The notes under the pieces: generated by a model | What the model was told of the DNA's origin: nothing | Seen by the model: only the letters and a program-made list of their open reading frames with translations | Database searches by the model: none | Shown here: positions 7,603-14,938 of the stretch, piece by piece | Layout of the letters: every line of letters starts with the position of its first letter | Position numbering within the stretch: the first letter of the stretch is position 1 | Assembly (NCBI RefSeq): GCF_029968015.1 | Contig: NZ_JASCIS010000020.1 | Location: forward strand, 94,171-158,170 | DNA: 64,000 bases | Reading direction: 5' to 3' | Source of the DNA: Streptomyces luteolus | Lineage (GTDB): Bacteria > Actinomycetota > Actinomycetes > Streptomycetales > Streptomycetaceae | Made by a program: the position numbers and the translations under genes

Positions 7603-8538
7603 TTGATCCGTACCACCCGACGCGCGCGCAGGACTGCCGCCGTCGTCCTCACGACCGGAGCCGCCCTGGTCGTCTCGCCGCTCGCGACGCCCGCGCAGGC
7701 CGCCGCCAAACCCCCGTCCGTCAGCGCCAAGGGCGCCTACCTCGCGGACGCGAAGAGCGGGAGACAGCTCTTCGGGAAGGCCGTCGACACCAAGCGGCAG
7801 ATGGCCTCCACCACCAAGGTCATGACCGCTGCCGTCGTCCTGGACAGCCCCGGCCTGAAACTCGACCGCAAGATCACCGTCAAGAAGACCTACCGCGACT
7901 ACGTCGCCAAGGAGGGCGCCAGCACCGCCGACCTGCGCACCGGCGACAAGCTCACCGTCCGCCAGCTGCTCTACGCGACGCTGCTGCCCTCCGGCTGCGA
8001 CGCGGCGTACGCCCTGGCCGACGCCTTCGGCAGCGGTTCGACGGTGAAGGCGCGCACCGCGTCGTTCATCTCGAAGATGAACAAGAAGGCCGCCGCGCTC
8101 GGCATGAAGAACACCAGGTTCGACTCCTTCGACGGCATCTCGCAGGGCGGCAAGAACTACTCGACGCCGAAGGACCTGAGCACACTGGCCGCGCACACGG
8201 TCAAGAACTCCACGTTCCGTACGGTCGTGAAGGCGAAGAGCACCAGGCAGAAGGCCCGGGCGAGCAGCGGCGGCACCCGCACCTACACCTGGTACAACAC
8301 CAACAAGCTGCTCGGCTCCTACAAGGGCGCCATCGGCATCAAGACCGGTACCGGCAGCGCCGCCGGCTCCTGCCTCGTGTTCGCCGCGACTCGCGGCGAC
8401 AAGACCCTGGTCGGCGCGATCCTGAACGACTCGAACCGCTACGCCGACGCGGCGAAGATGCTCGACCACGGCTTCAAGTCGAACTCCGCGAAGACGATGC
8501 GTCTGCGTCCGCTGCCGAGCGGCGCGCAGCAGGACTGA
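7603..8538 (+). CDS. D-alanyl-D-alanine carboxypeptidase/transpeptidase (Streptomyces K15 type)
   Basis: 311 residues counted from TTG 7603, which follows GGAG by 8 bases; no ATG or GTG fits better. Residues 1-34 are a signal peptide (RR-rich start, AAVVLTTGAALVV core, cleavage near AQA-A). Penicillin-binding motifs: S69-T-T-K72 (active-site Ser), S130-G-C132 in place of the usual SxN, and KTG near residue 247. The SGC triad and the 61-residue spacing between the two serines are the hallmarks of the Streptomyces K15 DD-transpeptidase. Exported enzyme acting on peptidoglycan stem peptides. There is no obvious C-terminal membrane anchor. Its 3' end overlaps the convergent DMT transporter ORF by 65 bases. 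Confidence 0.92.
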   Translation: MIRTTRRARRTAAVVLTTGAALVVSPLATPAQAAAKPPSVSAKGAYLADAKSGRQLFGKAVDTKRQMASTTKVMTAAVVLDSPGLKLDRKITVKKTYRDYVAKEGASTADLRTGDKLTVRQLLYATLLPSGCDAAYALADAFGSGSTVKARTASFISKMNKKAAALGMKNTRFDSFDGISQGGKNYSTPKDLSTLAAHTVKNSTFRTVVKAKSTRQKARASSGGTRTYTWYNTNKLLGSYKGAIGIKTGTGSAAGSCLVFAATRGDKTLVGAILNDSNRYADAAKMLDHGFKSNSAKTMRLRPLPSGAQQD

Positions 8539-9511
8539 CGCCCCGGCCGTTCCCGGTCTGAGGGCTCGCGGCCCTGATCCGGCTCCTGCCGCCCCGGGAG
8601 GAGCCGGACACCGCCGCGAGCGCCACAGCCGCGAGCGCCAGCGCCGCCCCGCCCACCGTGAACGCGCTGACCTGCGCATCGCCGTGCGGCAGGAACACGT
8701 CGAGGGCGAGCGAGCCGAGCAGCTGCCCGGTGATCGTGCACAGGCCGAGCAGCAGCACGCCCAGCTTCTGCACAGCGGCCACGGCGACCGAGATGAACGC
8801 GATGCCGACGAGCCCGCCGAGATACAGGTACGGATCGCCGGGCAGCCCCGCCGGCACCCCGACCGCGACCGCGTGCCCCACGAAGACCAGGCCCAGCACG
8901 GCCGTACCGGTGAGGAAGTTGACGTACGTGCCGGTGTACGCGGACCCGGACGACAGCCGTACGTGACCGTTCACCGCCTGCTGCCAGCTGACGCACACAC
9001 CGGCGACCACGGGCAGCACGAGCAGCAGATACGGGAACCCGGCACCCAGCCGGTCCGCCATCGACACCCCGACCGCCACGAGCACGAGCCCGGCACCCAC
9101 CGCCCGCCGCACCGTGGGCCGCTGCGGACCGGCAGGGCCGAGGCCCTTCGCGTCGACGAGCAGCCCGCCGCCCACCTGCCCGGCGACGACGGCCACCGTG
9201 AACAGCGCGACGCCGAGCGCCCCGACGGTCAGGCCCTGCGCCAGCACGAACGTGGCGCCGCCGCACCCGCCGAGGAGCTGCCACCACTTCAGCCGCGCCG
9301 CCCGGACGTCCCGGACCACCCGGCCGAACCCGTGCCGGGCGCCCCGCACCGCGAGCAGCCCCACGGAGAGCACGAGCAGCCCGGAGCCGAAGGAGAGCAC
9401 CGCGGCGGCCGTCCCGTCGCCGAGGTCGGCGGCGAGCTGGCCGTTGATGCGGGCCTGCAGGGATATCAGCGCCCCGGAGAAGACGGCGAGGAGCAACCAG
9501 AGGACGTGCAC
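8474..9511 (-). CDS. DMT family transporter (DUF606/YdcZ type)
   Basis: About 345 residues with ten hydrophobic segments arranged as two similar five-helix halves (LLLAVFSGALISLQARINGQ starting the first; LLVLPVVAGVCVSWQQAVNGH starting the second), the pattern of the YdcZ/DUF606 branch of drug-metabolite transporters. Substrate unknown. The start is taken as GTG 9511, where the first helix begins; the longer frame upstream is Pro/Ala-rich and membrane-free. The last ~35 residues are a Ser/Arg-rich tail that overlaps the 3' end of the DD-peptidase gene on the other strand, an unusual convergent overlap. Confidence 0.8.
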   Translation of the reverse strand: MHVLWLLLAVFSGALISLQARINGQLAADLGDGTAAAVLSFGSGLLVLSVGLLAVRGARHGFGRVVRDVRAARLKWWQLLGGCGGATFVLAQGLTVGALGVALFTVAVVAGQVGGGLLVDAKGLGPAGPQRPTVRRAVGAGLVLVAVGVSMADRLGAGFPYLLLVLPVVAGVCVSWQQAVNGHVRLSSGSAYTGTYVNFLTGTAVLGLVFVGHAVAVGVPAGLPGDPYLYLGGLVGIAFISVAVAAVQKLGVLLLGLCTITGQLLGSLALDVFLPHGDAQVSAFTVGGAALALAAVALAAVSGSSRGGRSRIRAASPQTGNGRGVSPAARRSAADADASSSRSST

Positions 9512-9635
9512 GGCAGGAGCTTTCGTACGGGGACGGGCGGGAGAGGCGGGACGGGCGGGAGAGGCGGGACAGGCGGGAGCCCGGATGCGCCTTGCGGGGC
9601 GCACCCGGGCTCGATGTGCGAAGGGCGTGTGCAGG

Positions 9636-11030
9636 CTACGCCCAGGTGATCAGGCGCTTGGGCTGCTCCAGGATCGCCGCGATATCGGCGAGGACCTTGG
9701 AGCCCAGCTCGCCGTCGACGAGCCTGTGGTCGAAGGAGAGCGCCAGGGTGGTGACCTGACGCGGCTTGACCTTGCCCTTGTGCACCCACGGCTGCGGCTT
9801 GATCGCGCCGACCGCGAGGATGGCGGACTCGCCGGGGTTGAGGATCGGCGTACCGGTGTCGACCCCGAAGACCCCCACGTTGGTGATGGTCACGGTGCCG
9901 CCCTGCATCGCGGCCGGGGAGGTCTTGCCCTCCCTGGCCGTGGACACCAACTCGCCGAGCGCCTCGGCCAGTTGGGGCAGGGTCTGGGCGTGCGCGTCCT
10001 TGATGTTCGGCACGATCAGGCCGCGCGGGGTCGCGGCGGCGATGCCCAGGTTCACGTAGTGCTTCCGCACGATCTCCTGGTTGGCCTCGTCCCAGGCGGC
10101 GTTGACGTCCGGGTTCCGCTTGATCGCGACGAGCAGCGCCTTGGCGACGAGCAGCAGCGGATTGACCCGCAGCCCCTGCATCTCCTTGTCGCCCTTCAAC
10201 TCCTCGACCAGCTTCATCGTCCGCGTCACGTCGACGGTCACGAACTCCGTGACGTGCGGCGCGGTGAACGCGGACCCGACCATCGCCTGCGCGGTCGCCT
10301 TCCGTACGCCCTTGACGGGGATCCGGGTCTCGCGGGCGTCGGCGGCCACGGGTGCCTGGACGGGAGCCTGCTCCTCGACGACGGGCTCCGGCGCGGGCGC
10401 GACAGCCGCGTGCACGTCCTCCCGCGTGATGATCCCGTCGGGCCCGGAGGGCGTGACGGTCGCGAGGTCCACCCCGAGATCCTTGGCGAGCTTACGGACG
10501 GGGGGCTTGGCGAGGGGCCGGGGGACGACCGTGCCGTTGCTGACCACTGTGGTGGGGGCCGCCGTTCCCTCCCCGTTGTGGGCAGCTGGTCCGCCAGGGG
10601 CGATGGGGGTCCCCCCTGCTCGAGCGGAGTCGAGATCTTGGGGGAGGGTGGGCACAACCCCACGTGCCGAGTCGTCCTTACGCGCCCTCCGCTTGGTCGA
10701 GCTCTCGGCAACCCCGTACCCGACCAGCACAGGCTGTCGCCCCTGAGGCTCCTCGGCCTCAACCTCAGCGGGAGGCTCGGGCACAGACTCCCCCGCCCCA
10801 CCCACGGTAATGATCACCTGGCCGACATCCACCGTCGTCCCCTCGGCGAACCGCAACTCCCGTACGACCCCGTCGAACGGAATCGGCAGCTCCACGGCCG
10901 CCTTCGCCGTCTCGACCTCGCAGACGACCTGCCCGTCGGACACGGCATCACCGGGCGCGACGAACCACTTCAGGATCTCCGCCTCGGTCAGACCCTCGCC
11001 CACGTCGGGCAACTTGAACTCGTACACCAT
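9636..11030 (-). CDS. bkdC: branched-chain 2-oxo acid dehydrogenase E2 (dihydrolipoyl acyltransferase), copy 1
   Basis: 464 residues. N-terminal lipoyl domain (residues 1-80) with the lipoylated Lys in VETAKAAV; a Pro/Ala linker; a peripheral E1/E3-binding domain (VRKLAKDLGVDLATVTPSG) near residue 170; and a C-terminal catalytic domain ending with the HxxxDG motif (FDHRLVDGE). Transfers branched acyl groups from E1 to CoA, making the short branched CoA starters used for iso/anteiso fatty acids and polyketides. Last gene of a bkdABC operon (14 bases after bkdB). The linker contains an in-frame copy of a Streptomyces-type repeat (10602-10646) encoding QDLDSARAGGT, see findings. Confidence 0.93.
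   Translation of the reverse strand: MVYEFKLPDVGEGLTEAEILKWFVAPGDAVSDGQVVCEVETAKAAVELPIPFDGVVRELRFAEGTTVDVGQVIITVGGAGESVPEPPAEVEAEEPQGRQPVLVGYGVAESSTKRRARKDDSARGVVPTLPQDLDSARAGGTPIAPGGPAAHNGEGTAAPTTVVSNGTVVPRPLAKPPVRKLAKDLGVDLATVTPSGPDGIITREDVHAAVAPAPEPVVEEQAPVQAPVAADARETRIPVKGVRKATAQAMVGSAFTAPHVTEFVTVDVTRTMKLVEELKGDKEMQGLRVNPLLLVAKALLVAIKRNPDVNAAWDEANQEIVRKHYVNLGIAAATPRGLIVPNIKDAHAQTLPQLAEALGELVSTAREGKTSPAAMQGGTVTITNVGVFGVDTGTPILNPGESAILAVGAIKPQPWVHKGKVKPRQVTTLALSFDHRLVDGELGSKVLADIAAILEQPKRLITWA
10602..10646. repeat. palindromic repeat element inserted in the bkdC linker
   Basis: A 45-base piece bounded by GGGGGTCCCCCC on one side and TTGGGGGAG on the other, with an internal CTCGAGCGGAGTCGAG inverted repeat. 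It has the look of the small palindromic elements usually intergenic in Streptomyces, but here it is in frame (15 codons) within the flexible linker of the E2 protein. Confidence 0.6.
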
Positions 11031-11044
11031 CAGTCCAGCTCCCC

Positions 11045-12031
11045 TCAGTACGCCAGCGAGCGGTCGACGGCGTCGAGCACCCGGTCAAGGCCCGGCAGGT
11101 ACTCCTCCTCGACCCGCGCGGGCGGGTACGGCGAGTGATAGCCGCCGACCCGCAGCACGGGCGCTTCGAGGTGGTAGAAGCACCGCTCCGTGATGCGCGC
11201 GGCGATCTCCGCGCCGGAGCCGTAGAACACCGGGGCCTCGTGCACGACGACGAGGCGGCCGGTGCGCTCCACCGAGGCCTGCACCGTGTCGAAGTCGATC
11301 GGCGACATCGAGCGCAGGTCGATGACCTCCAGGGAGTTGCCCTCCTCCTGCGCGGCCGCCGCGGCCTCCAGGCAGACCTTCACCATCGGCCCGTACGCGA
11401 CGAGCGTCAGGTCGGAGCCCTCGCGCACGGTGCGGGCGGCGTGCAGCGGGCCGGGGATGGACTCGGTGTCGACCTCGCCCTTGTCCCAGTAGCGCCGCTT
11501 CGGCTCGAAGAAGATCACCGGGTCGTCGCTCTGGATGGCCTGCTGCATCATCCAGTACGCGTCCGACGAGGTGGAGGGCGAGATCACCTTCAGGCCCGCG
11601 ACGTGCGCGAACAGGGCCTCCGGCGACTCGGAGTGGTGCTCGACCGCGCCGATGCCGCCGCCGTACGGAATGCGGATGACGACCGGCAGCTTGATCTTGC
11701 CGAGCGCGCGGGCGTGCATCTTGGCGAGCTGCGTGACGATCTGGTCGTACGCGGGGAAGACGAAGCCGTCGAACTGGATCTCCACGACCGGCCGGTAGCC
11801 GCGCAGCGCGAGGCCGATCGCGGTGCCGACGATGCCGGACTCGGCGAGCGGAGTGTCGATCACCCGGTCCTCGCCGAAGTCCTTCTGCAGCCCGTCGGTG
11901 ACGCGGAAGACGCCGCCGAGCTTGCCGACGTCCTCGCCCATGATCAGGACCTTGGGGTCGGTCTCCAGGGCCTTGCGCAGGGATTCGTTGATCGCCTTGG
12001 CGATCGGCAACTTCTGTACGGCCATGGTCAC
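11045..12031 (-). CDS. bkdB: branched-chain 2-oxo acid dehydrogenase E1 beta subunit, copy 1
   Basis: 328 residues, the usual length of the E1 beta transketolase-like subunit. Conserved blocks: ALETDPKVLIMGEDVGKLGGVFRVTDGL, DTPLAESGIVGTAIGLA, and PYGGGIGAVEHHSESPEALF, followed by a C-terminal transketolase domain. Forms the heterotetrameric thiamine-diphosphate E1 with BkdA. GTG 12031 overlaps the bkdA stop by four bases (GTGA); ATG 12025 is the alternative start. Translational coupling with bkdA is likely. Confidence 0.94.
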   Translation of the reverse strand: MTMAVQKLPIAKAINESLRKALETDPKVLIMGEDVGKLGGVFRVTDGLQKDFGEDRVIDTPLAESGIVGTAIGLALRGYRPVVEIQFDGFVFPAYDQIVTQLAKMHARALGKIKLPVVIRIPYGGGIGAVEHHSESPEALFAHVAGLKVISPSTSSDAYWMMQQAIQSDDPVIFFEPKRRYWDKGEVDTESIPGPLHAARTVREGSDLTLVAYGPMVKVCLEAAAAAQEEGNSLEVIDLRSMSPIDFDTVQASVERTGRLVVVHEAPVFYGSGAEIAARITERCFYHLEAPVLRVGGYHSPYPPARVEEEYLPGLDRVLDAVDRSLAY

Positions 12032-13272
12032 TTGCCCTCTCCCACCGGGACAGCCGAGTCGGCGAAGGACGCCTGGTAGGCGGCGAACTGGGCGCGCTCC
12101 TCGTCGACGAGCGAGCTGCCGTCCGCGTAGACGTTCTCGAAGATCGACATCGGGTCCGGGTCGGTCATCGCCCGCACCGCCTCACGGACCCGCCTGCCGA
12201 GCGCCGCCTCCTCCTCTTCCAGCGAGGCGAACCAGTCGGCGTCCGCGATCTTCTCGGTCTCCAGGTACGTGCGCAGGCGCTGGATCGGGTCCTTGGCCTC
12301 CCAGGCCACCCGCTCCTCGTCCTGGCGGTACTTGGTGGGGTCGTCGGACGTGGTGTGCGCACCCATGCGGTACGTGAACGCCTCGACGAGCGTGGGGCCT
12401 TCGCCGCGCCGGGCCCGCTCCAGGGCCGAGCGGGTCACGGCCAGGCAGGCGAGGACGTCGTTGCCGTCGACGCGGATGCCGGGGAAGCCGTAGCCGCGGG
12501 CGCGCTGGTAGAGCGGGACGCGGGTCTGCTTCTCGGTGGGCTCGGAGATCGCCCACTGGTTGTTCTGGCAGAAGAACACGACCGGGGCGTTGTAGACCGC
12601 GGAGAACGTGAAGGACTCGGCGACGTCACCCTGGCTGGAGGCGCCGTCACCGAAGTAGGCGATGACCGCGGAGTCCGCGCCGTCCTTGGCGACGCCCATC
12701 GCGTAGCCGGTGGCGTGCAGGGCCTGGGAGCCGATGACGATCGTGTACAGCTGGAAGTTGTTGCTGTTCGGGTCCCAGCCGCCGTTGTTGACGCCGCGGA
12801 ACATGCCGAGCAGGTTCTCCGGCGGGACCCCGCGGCACCAGGCGACGCCGTGCTCGCGGTAGGTCGGGAAGATGTAGTCGTCGTCGCGGAGCGCGCGGGC
12901 GGAGCCGATCTGCGCCGCCTCCTGGCCGAGCAGCGAGGGCCACAGGCCCAGCTCGCCCTGGCGCTGCAGCGTGACGGCCTCGGCGTCGAAGCGGCGGGCC
13001 ATCACCATGTCGCGGTAGAGGCCGCGGAGTTCCTCCGGGCCGAGGTCGATCGAGAACTCGGGGTGCTCGACGCGCTTCCCCTCGGGGGTGAGCAGCTGGA
13101 CGAGTTCGGGGTCGTGCGGTGGTGCGTCGTGCGGTGCTGCTTCGCGCGCTGCGCTCTTCGCCGCCGCCTTCTTCGCCGGCTTGGCCGGCGCCTTCTTGGC
13201 GGTCGCGCGCTTTGTGCTCGCCCCGCTGCTGTTGCTGCGAGGCTTGCGCGCGGCGGTGCTCTCCACGGTCAC
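12028..13272 (-). CDS. bkdA: branched-chain 2-oxo acid dehydrogenase E1 alpha subunit, copy 1
   Basis: 414 residues from GTG 13272, which has a GGAGGA ribosome site eight bases upstream; the longer ORF upstream has no such site. The thiamine-diphosphate motif is clear (GDGASSQGD ... CQNNQW, GDG-N-NN pattern, about residues 225-260). The first ~45 residues form an unusual Lys/Ala/Pro-rich basic tail (TKRATAKKAPAKPAKKAAAK) resembling the histone-like tails of actinobacterial HU; such a tail is not part of the E1 fold. First gene of the bkdABC operon, divergent from an orphan response regulator across a 315-base gap. Confidence 0.93.
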   Translation of the reverse strand: MTVESTAARKPRSNSSGASTKRATAKKAPAKPAKKAAAKSAAREAAPHDAPPHDPELVQLLTPEGKRVEHPEFSIDLGPEELRGLYRDMVMARRFDAEAVTLQRQGELGLWPSLLGQEAAQIGSARALRDDDYIFPTYREHGVAWCRGVPPENLLGMFRGVNNGGWDPNSNNFQLYTIVIGSQALHATGYAMGVAKDGADSAVIAYFGDGASSQGDVAESFTFSAVYNAPVVFFCQNNQWAISEPTEKQTRVPLYQRARGYGFPGIRVDGNDVLACLAVTRSALERARRGEGPTLVEAFTYRMGAHTTSDDPTKYRQDEERVAWEAKDPIQRLRTYLETEKIADADWFASLEEEEAALGRRVREAVRAMTDPDPMSIFENVYADGSSLVDEERAQFAAYQASFADSAVPVGEGK

Positions 13273-13587
13273 GTGTGCTCCTCCGTCGGTCCGGCTTCCC
13301 GGGGTCCGCCGGGTAAGCCAGTGCGGCTCGCCTGTCGTCCCGGCCCGTGCACGGGGTGTGTGCGTAAGGCGTTTCAGGGATGGCAGGCGTGACAGGTGCC
13401 CCGGCGAGAGCCCTGCACAAAGCACGTTACCCAGTGCTCCGCATAACTGCGAAACCCCACTTGACCTGCGACTTTGCTTGGATTTCCAAGTAAATTCGAG
13501 AAAGCGGGAACAACTACTGGTCAGCGCCTTGCAGGGGGCCGGAACAACGGCACGTTATCCCGGCCACCCAGAGCATTGGAAGAGTCG
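13273..13587. other. 315-base divergent intergenic region between bkdA and response regulator
   Basis: No gene is seen. It holds a TTGACC hexamer at 13461-13466, a perfect inverted repeat CTTGGA-TT-TCCAAG at 13477-13490, and AT-richer sequence than its surroundings around 13470-13520, all consistent with promoters and an operator for one or both divergent genes. Confidence 0.5.
13477..13490. promoter_or_regulatory. palindrome CTTGGATTTCCAAG in the bkdA1/response regulator intergenic region
   Basis: Six-base perfect arms with a two-base centre, in the promoter region between two divergent genes and just downstream of a TTGACC hexamer. A dimeric regulator site is plausible; which protein binds is unknown. 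Confidence 0.45.
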
Positions 13588-14265
13588 GTGTGTGACACTG
13601 GCAGGGTGCACGAACAGGGAAAAATCAGCGTATTTCTGCTCGACGACCATGAAGTCGTCCGTCGCGGAGTCCATGAGCTGCTGTCCGTCGAGTCGGACAT
13701 CGAGGTGGTCGGCGAGGCCGGCACGGCGGCCGACGCCCTCGTCCGGATCCCCGCCACGCGGCCCGACGTCGCGGTGCTCGACGTACGCCTGCCGGACGGC
13801 AGCGGCGTCGAGGTGTGCCGCGAGATCCGCTCCCGGAACGAGGACATCAAGTGTCTGATGCTGACCTCGTTCGCGGACGACGAGGCGCTCTTCGACGCGA
13901 TCATGGCCGGCGCCTCCGGGTACGTCCTGAAGGCGATCCGCGGCAACGAGCTGCTCACCGCCGTACGGGACGTGGCGGCCGGCAAGTCACTGCTCGACCC
14001 GGTGGCCACGGCCCGGGTCCTGGAGCGGCTGCGCCACGGCAACAGTGCCAAGGGCGACGACCGGCTCGCGAACCTCACGGAACAGGAGCGCAAGATCCTG
14101 GACCTGATCGGCGAGGGCCTCACCAACCGGGCCATCGGCGAGCGCCTTCACCTGGCCGAGAAGACCATCAAGAACTACGTCTCCAGCCTGCTGTCCAAGC
14201 TCGGCATGGAACGCCGTTCGCAGGCCGCCGCCTTTGTCGCCCGTATGCAGGCCGAAAAGCACTGA
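13588..14265 (+). CDS. NarL/LuxR-family response regulator (orphan)
   Basis: About 225 residues. Receiver domain with acidic pocket LLDDHE, phospho-acceptor Asp in VLDVRLPDGSG, switch Thr in MLTSFADDE and Lys in YVLKAIRG; C-terminal LuxR helix-turn-helix (LTEQERKILDLIGEGLTNRAIGERLHLAEKTIKNYVSSLLSKL split across residues ~155-205). Close in type to mycobacterial DevR/DosR. Start is GTG 13588 (GGAAGAG just upstream) or GTG 13606. No histidine kinase is adjacent, so its sensor is elsewhere. Downstream, on the same strand, is a flavin-reductase-like gene; upstream and divergent is bkdA copy 1. Confidence 0.9.
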   Translation: MCDTGRVHEQGKISVFLLDDHEVVRRGVHELLSVESDIEVVGEAGTAADALVRIPATRPDVAVLDVRLPDGSGVEVCREIRSRNEDIKCLMLTSFADDEALFDAIMAGASGYVLKAIRGNELLTAVRDVAAGKSLLDPVATARVLERLRHGNSAKGDDRLANLTEQERKILDLIGEGLTNRAIGERLHLAEKTIKNYVSSLLSKLGMERRSQAAAFVARMQAEKH

Positions 14266-14368
14266 CCGGTCCGTTCAAAAATCCCGCATTCGGCCGGGAC
14301 CTATTGCCCCGCCCATCGGGGCGGGTGGCTCTTTCCGCGCGCCTCTCCGGCAGCGGAAAGTGGAATAC

Positions 14369-14845
14369 ATGTCCACCGAAGAACTCCGCGCCGTCGAACT
14401 GCTGAGCCGGGTCCCGTACGGACGCGTCGCGACCAGCATGCGCGCCCTGCCGTTCCTCGCCGCGGCGCGGCACATCGTGGTGGACGGCCGCGTCCTGCTC
14501 CGGATGCACCGCGGCGTCGGCTACCACCAGGCCTGCCAGGGCAGCGTCGTCGCCTACGGCGCGGACAACTTCACCACCCTCGGCGACGCCGACGGCCACT
14601 GGTCCGTGCAGTTCGTCGGCACCTGCGAGGCGGTCGAGCCGTCTGCGGCCGAGCTCGGACTCTTCGGCCCCGCCCCGCACTTCGTGGACGGCGAGCTGTT
14701 CGACCCGGTCTACCTGCGCGTCGAGCCGCAGTTCGTGCGCGTGCACAGCATGGACCGCCTGGCCGGCGGCGACACCGGCGACGACGGGGACGACAGCGGT
14801 ACGACGAAGCCCGCTCACGGGGTGCGTGAGCGGGCTTTGTCGTAG
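14369..14845 (+). CDS. pyridoxamine 5'-phosphate oxidase-like flavoprotein
   Basis: 158 residues from ATG 14369 (GGAAAG upstream). Matches the split-barrel PNPOx/FMN or F420-binding family: ELLSRVPYGRVATSMRALPF at the start, RHIVVDGRVLLRMHRG and GVGYHQACQGSVVAYGADN in the middle. Family members reduce or bind flavins; substrate not evident. The last 15 codons lie inside a strong hairpin (14801-14843) that also looks like the terminator for this gene, so the natural coding end may originally have been earlier. Confidence 0.85.
   Translation: MSTEELRAVELLSRVPYGRVATSMRALPFLAAARHIVVDGRVLLRMHRGVGYHQACQGSVVAYGADNFTTLGDADGHWSVQFVGTCEAVEPSAAELGLFGPAPHFVDGELFDPVYLRVEPQFVRVHSMDRLAGGDTGDDGDDSGTTKPAHGVRERALS
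14801..14843. terminator. bidirectional terminator hairpin overlapping the end of the PNPOx-like gene
   Basis: An 18-base stem (ACGACGAAGCCCGCTCAC paired with 14826-14843, one G-U pair) around a 7-base loop. The stop codon of the flavoprotein gene is at the very end of the hairpin. It separates that gene from the convergent Ser/Thr kinase gene and probably terminates both. Confidence 0.8.
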
Positions 14846-14871
14846 GCGGTCGGCGAGTTCCGGGACCGCGG

Positions 14872-14938
14872 GTCGGTTACCCGACGTCCAGGGGGTCGGT
14901 TACCCGACGTCCAGGGGGTCGGTTACCCGACGTCCAGC
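14872..14938. repeat. 23-bp tandem repeat (3 copies) spanning the kinase stop codon
   Basis: Units beginning GTCGGTTACCCGACGTCCAG start at 14872, 14895 and 14918 (23-base period). On the minus strand each unit reads Leu-Asp-Val-Gly-stop; the third is the real 3' end of the kinase gene, the others are downstream duplicates. Confidence 0.9.
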
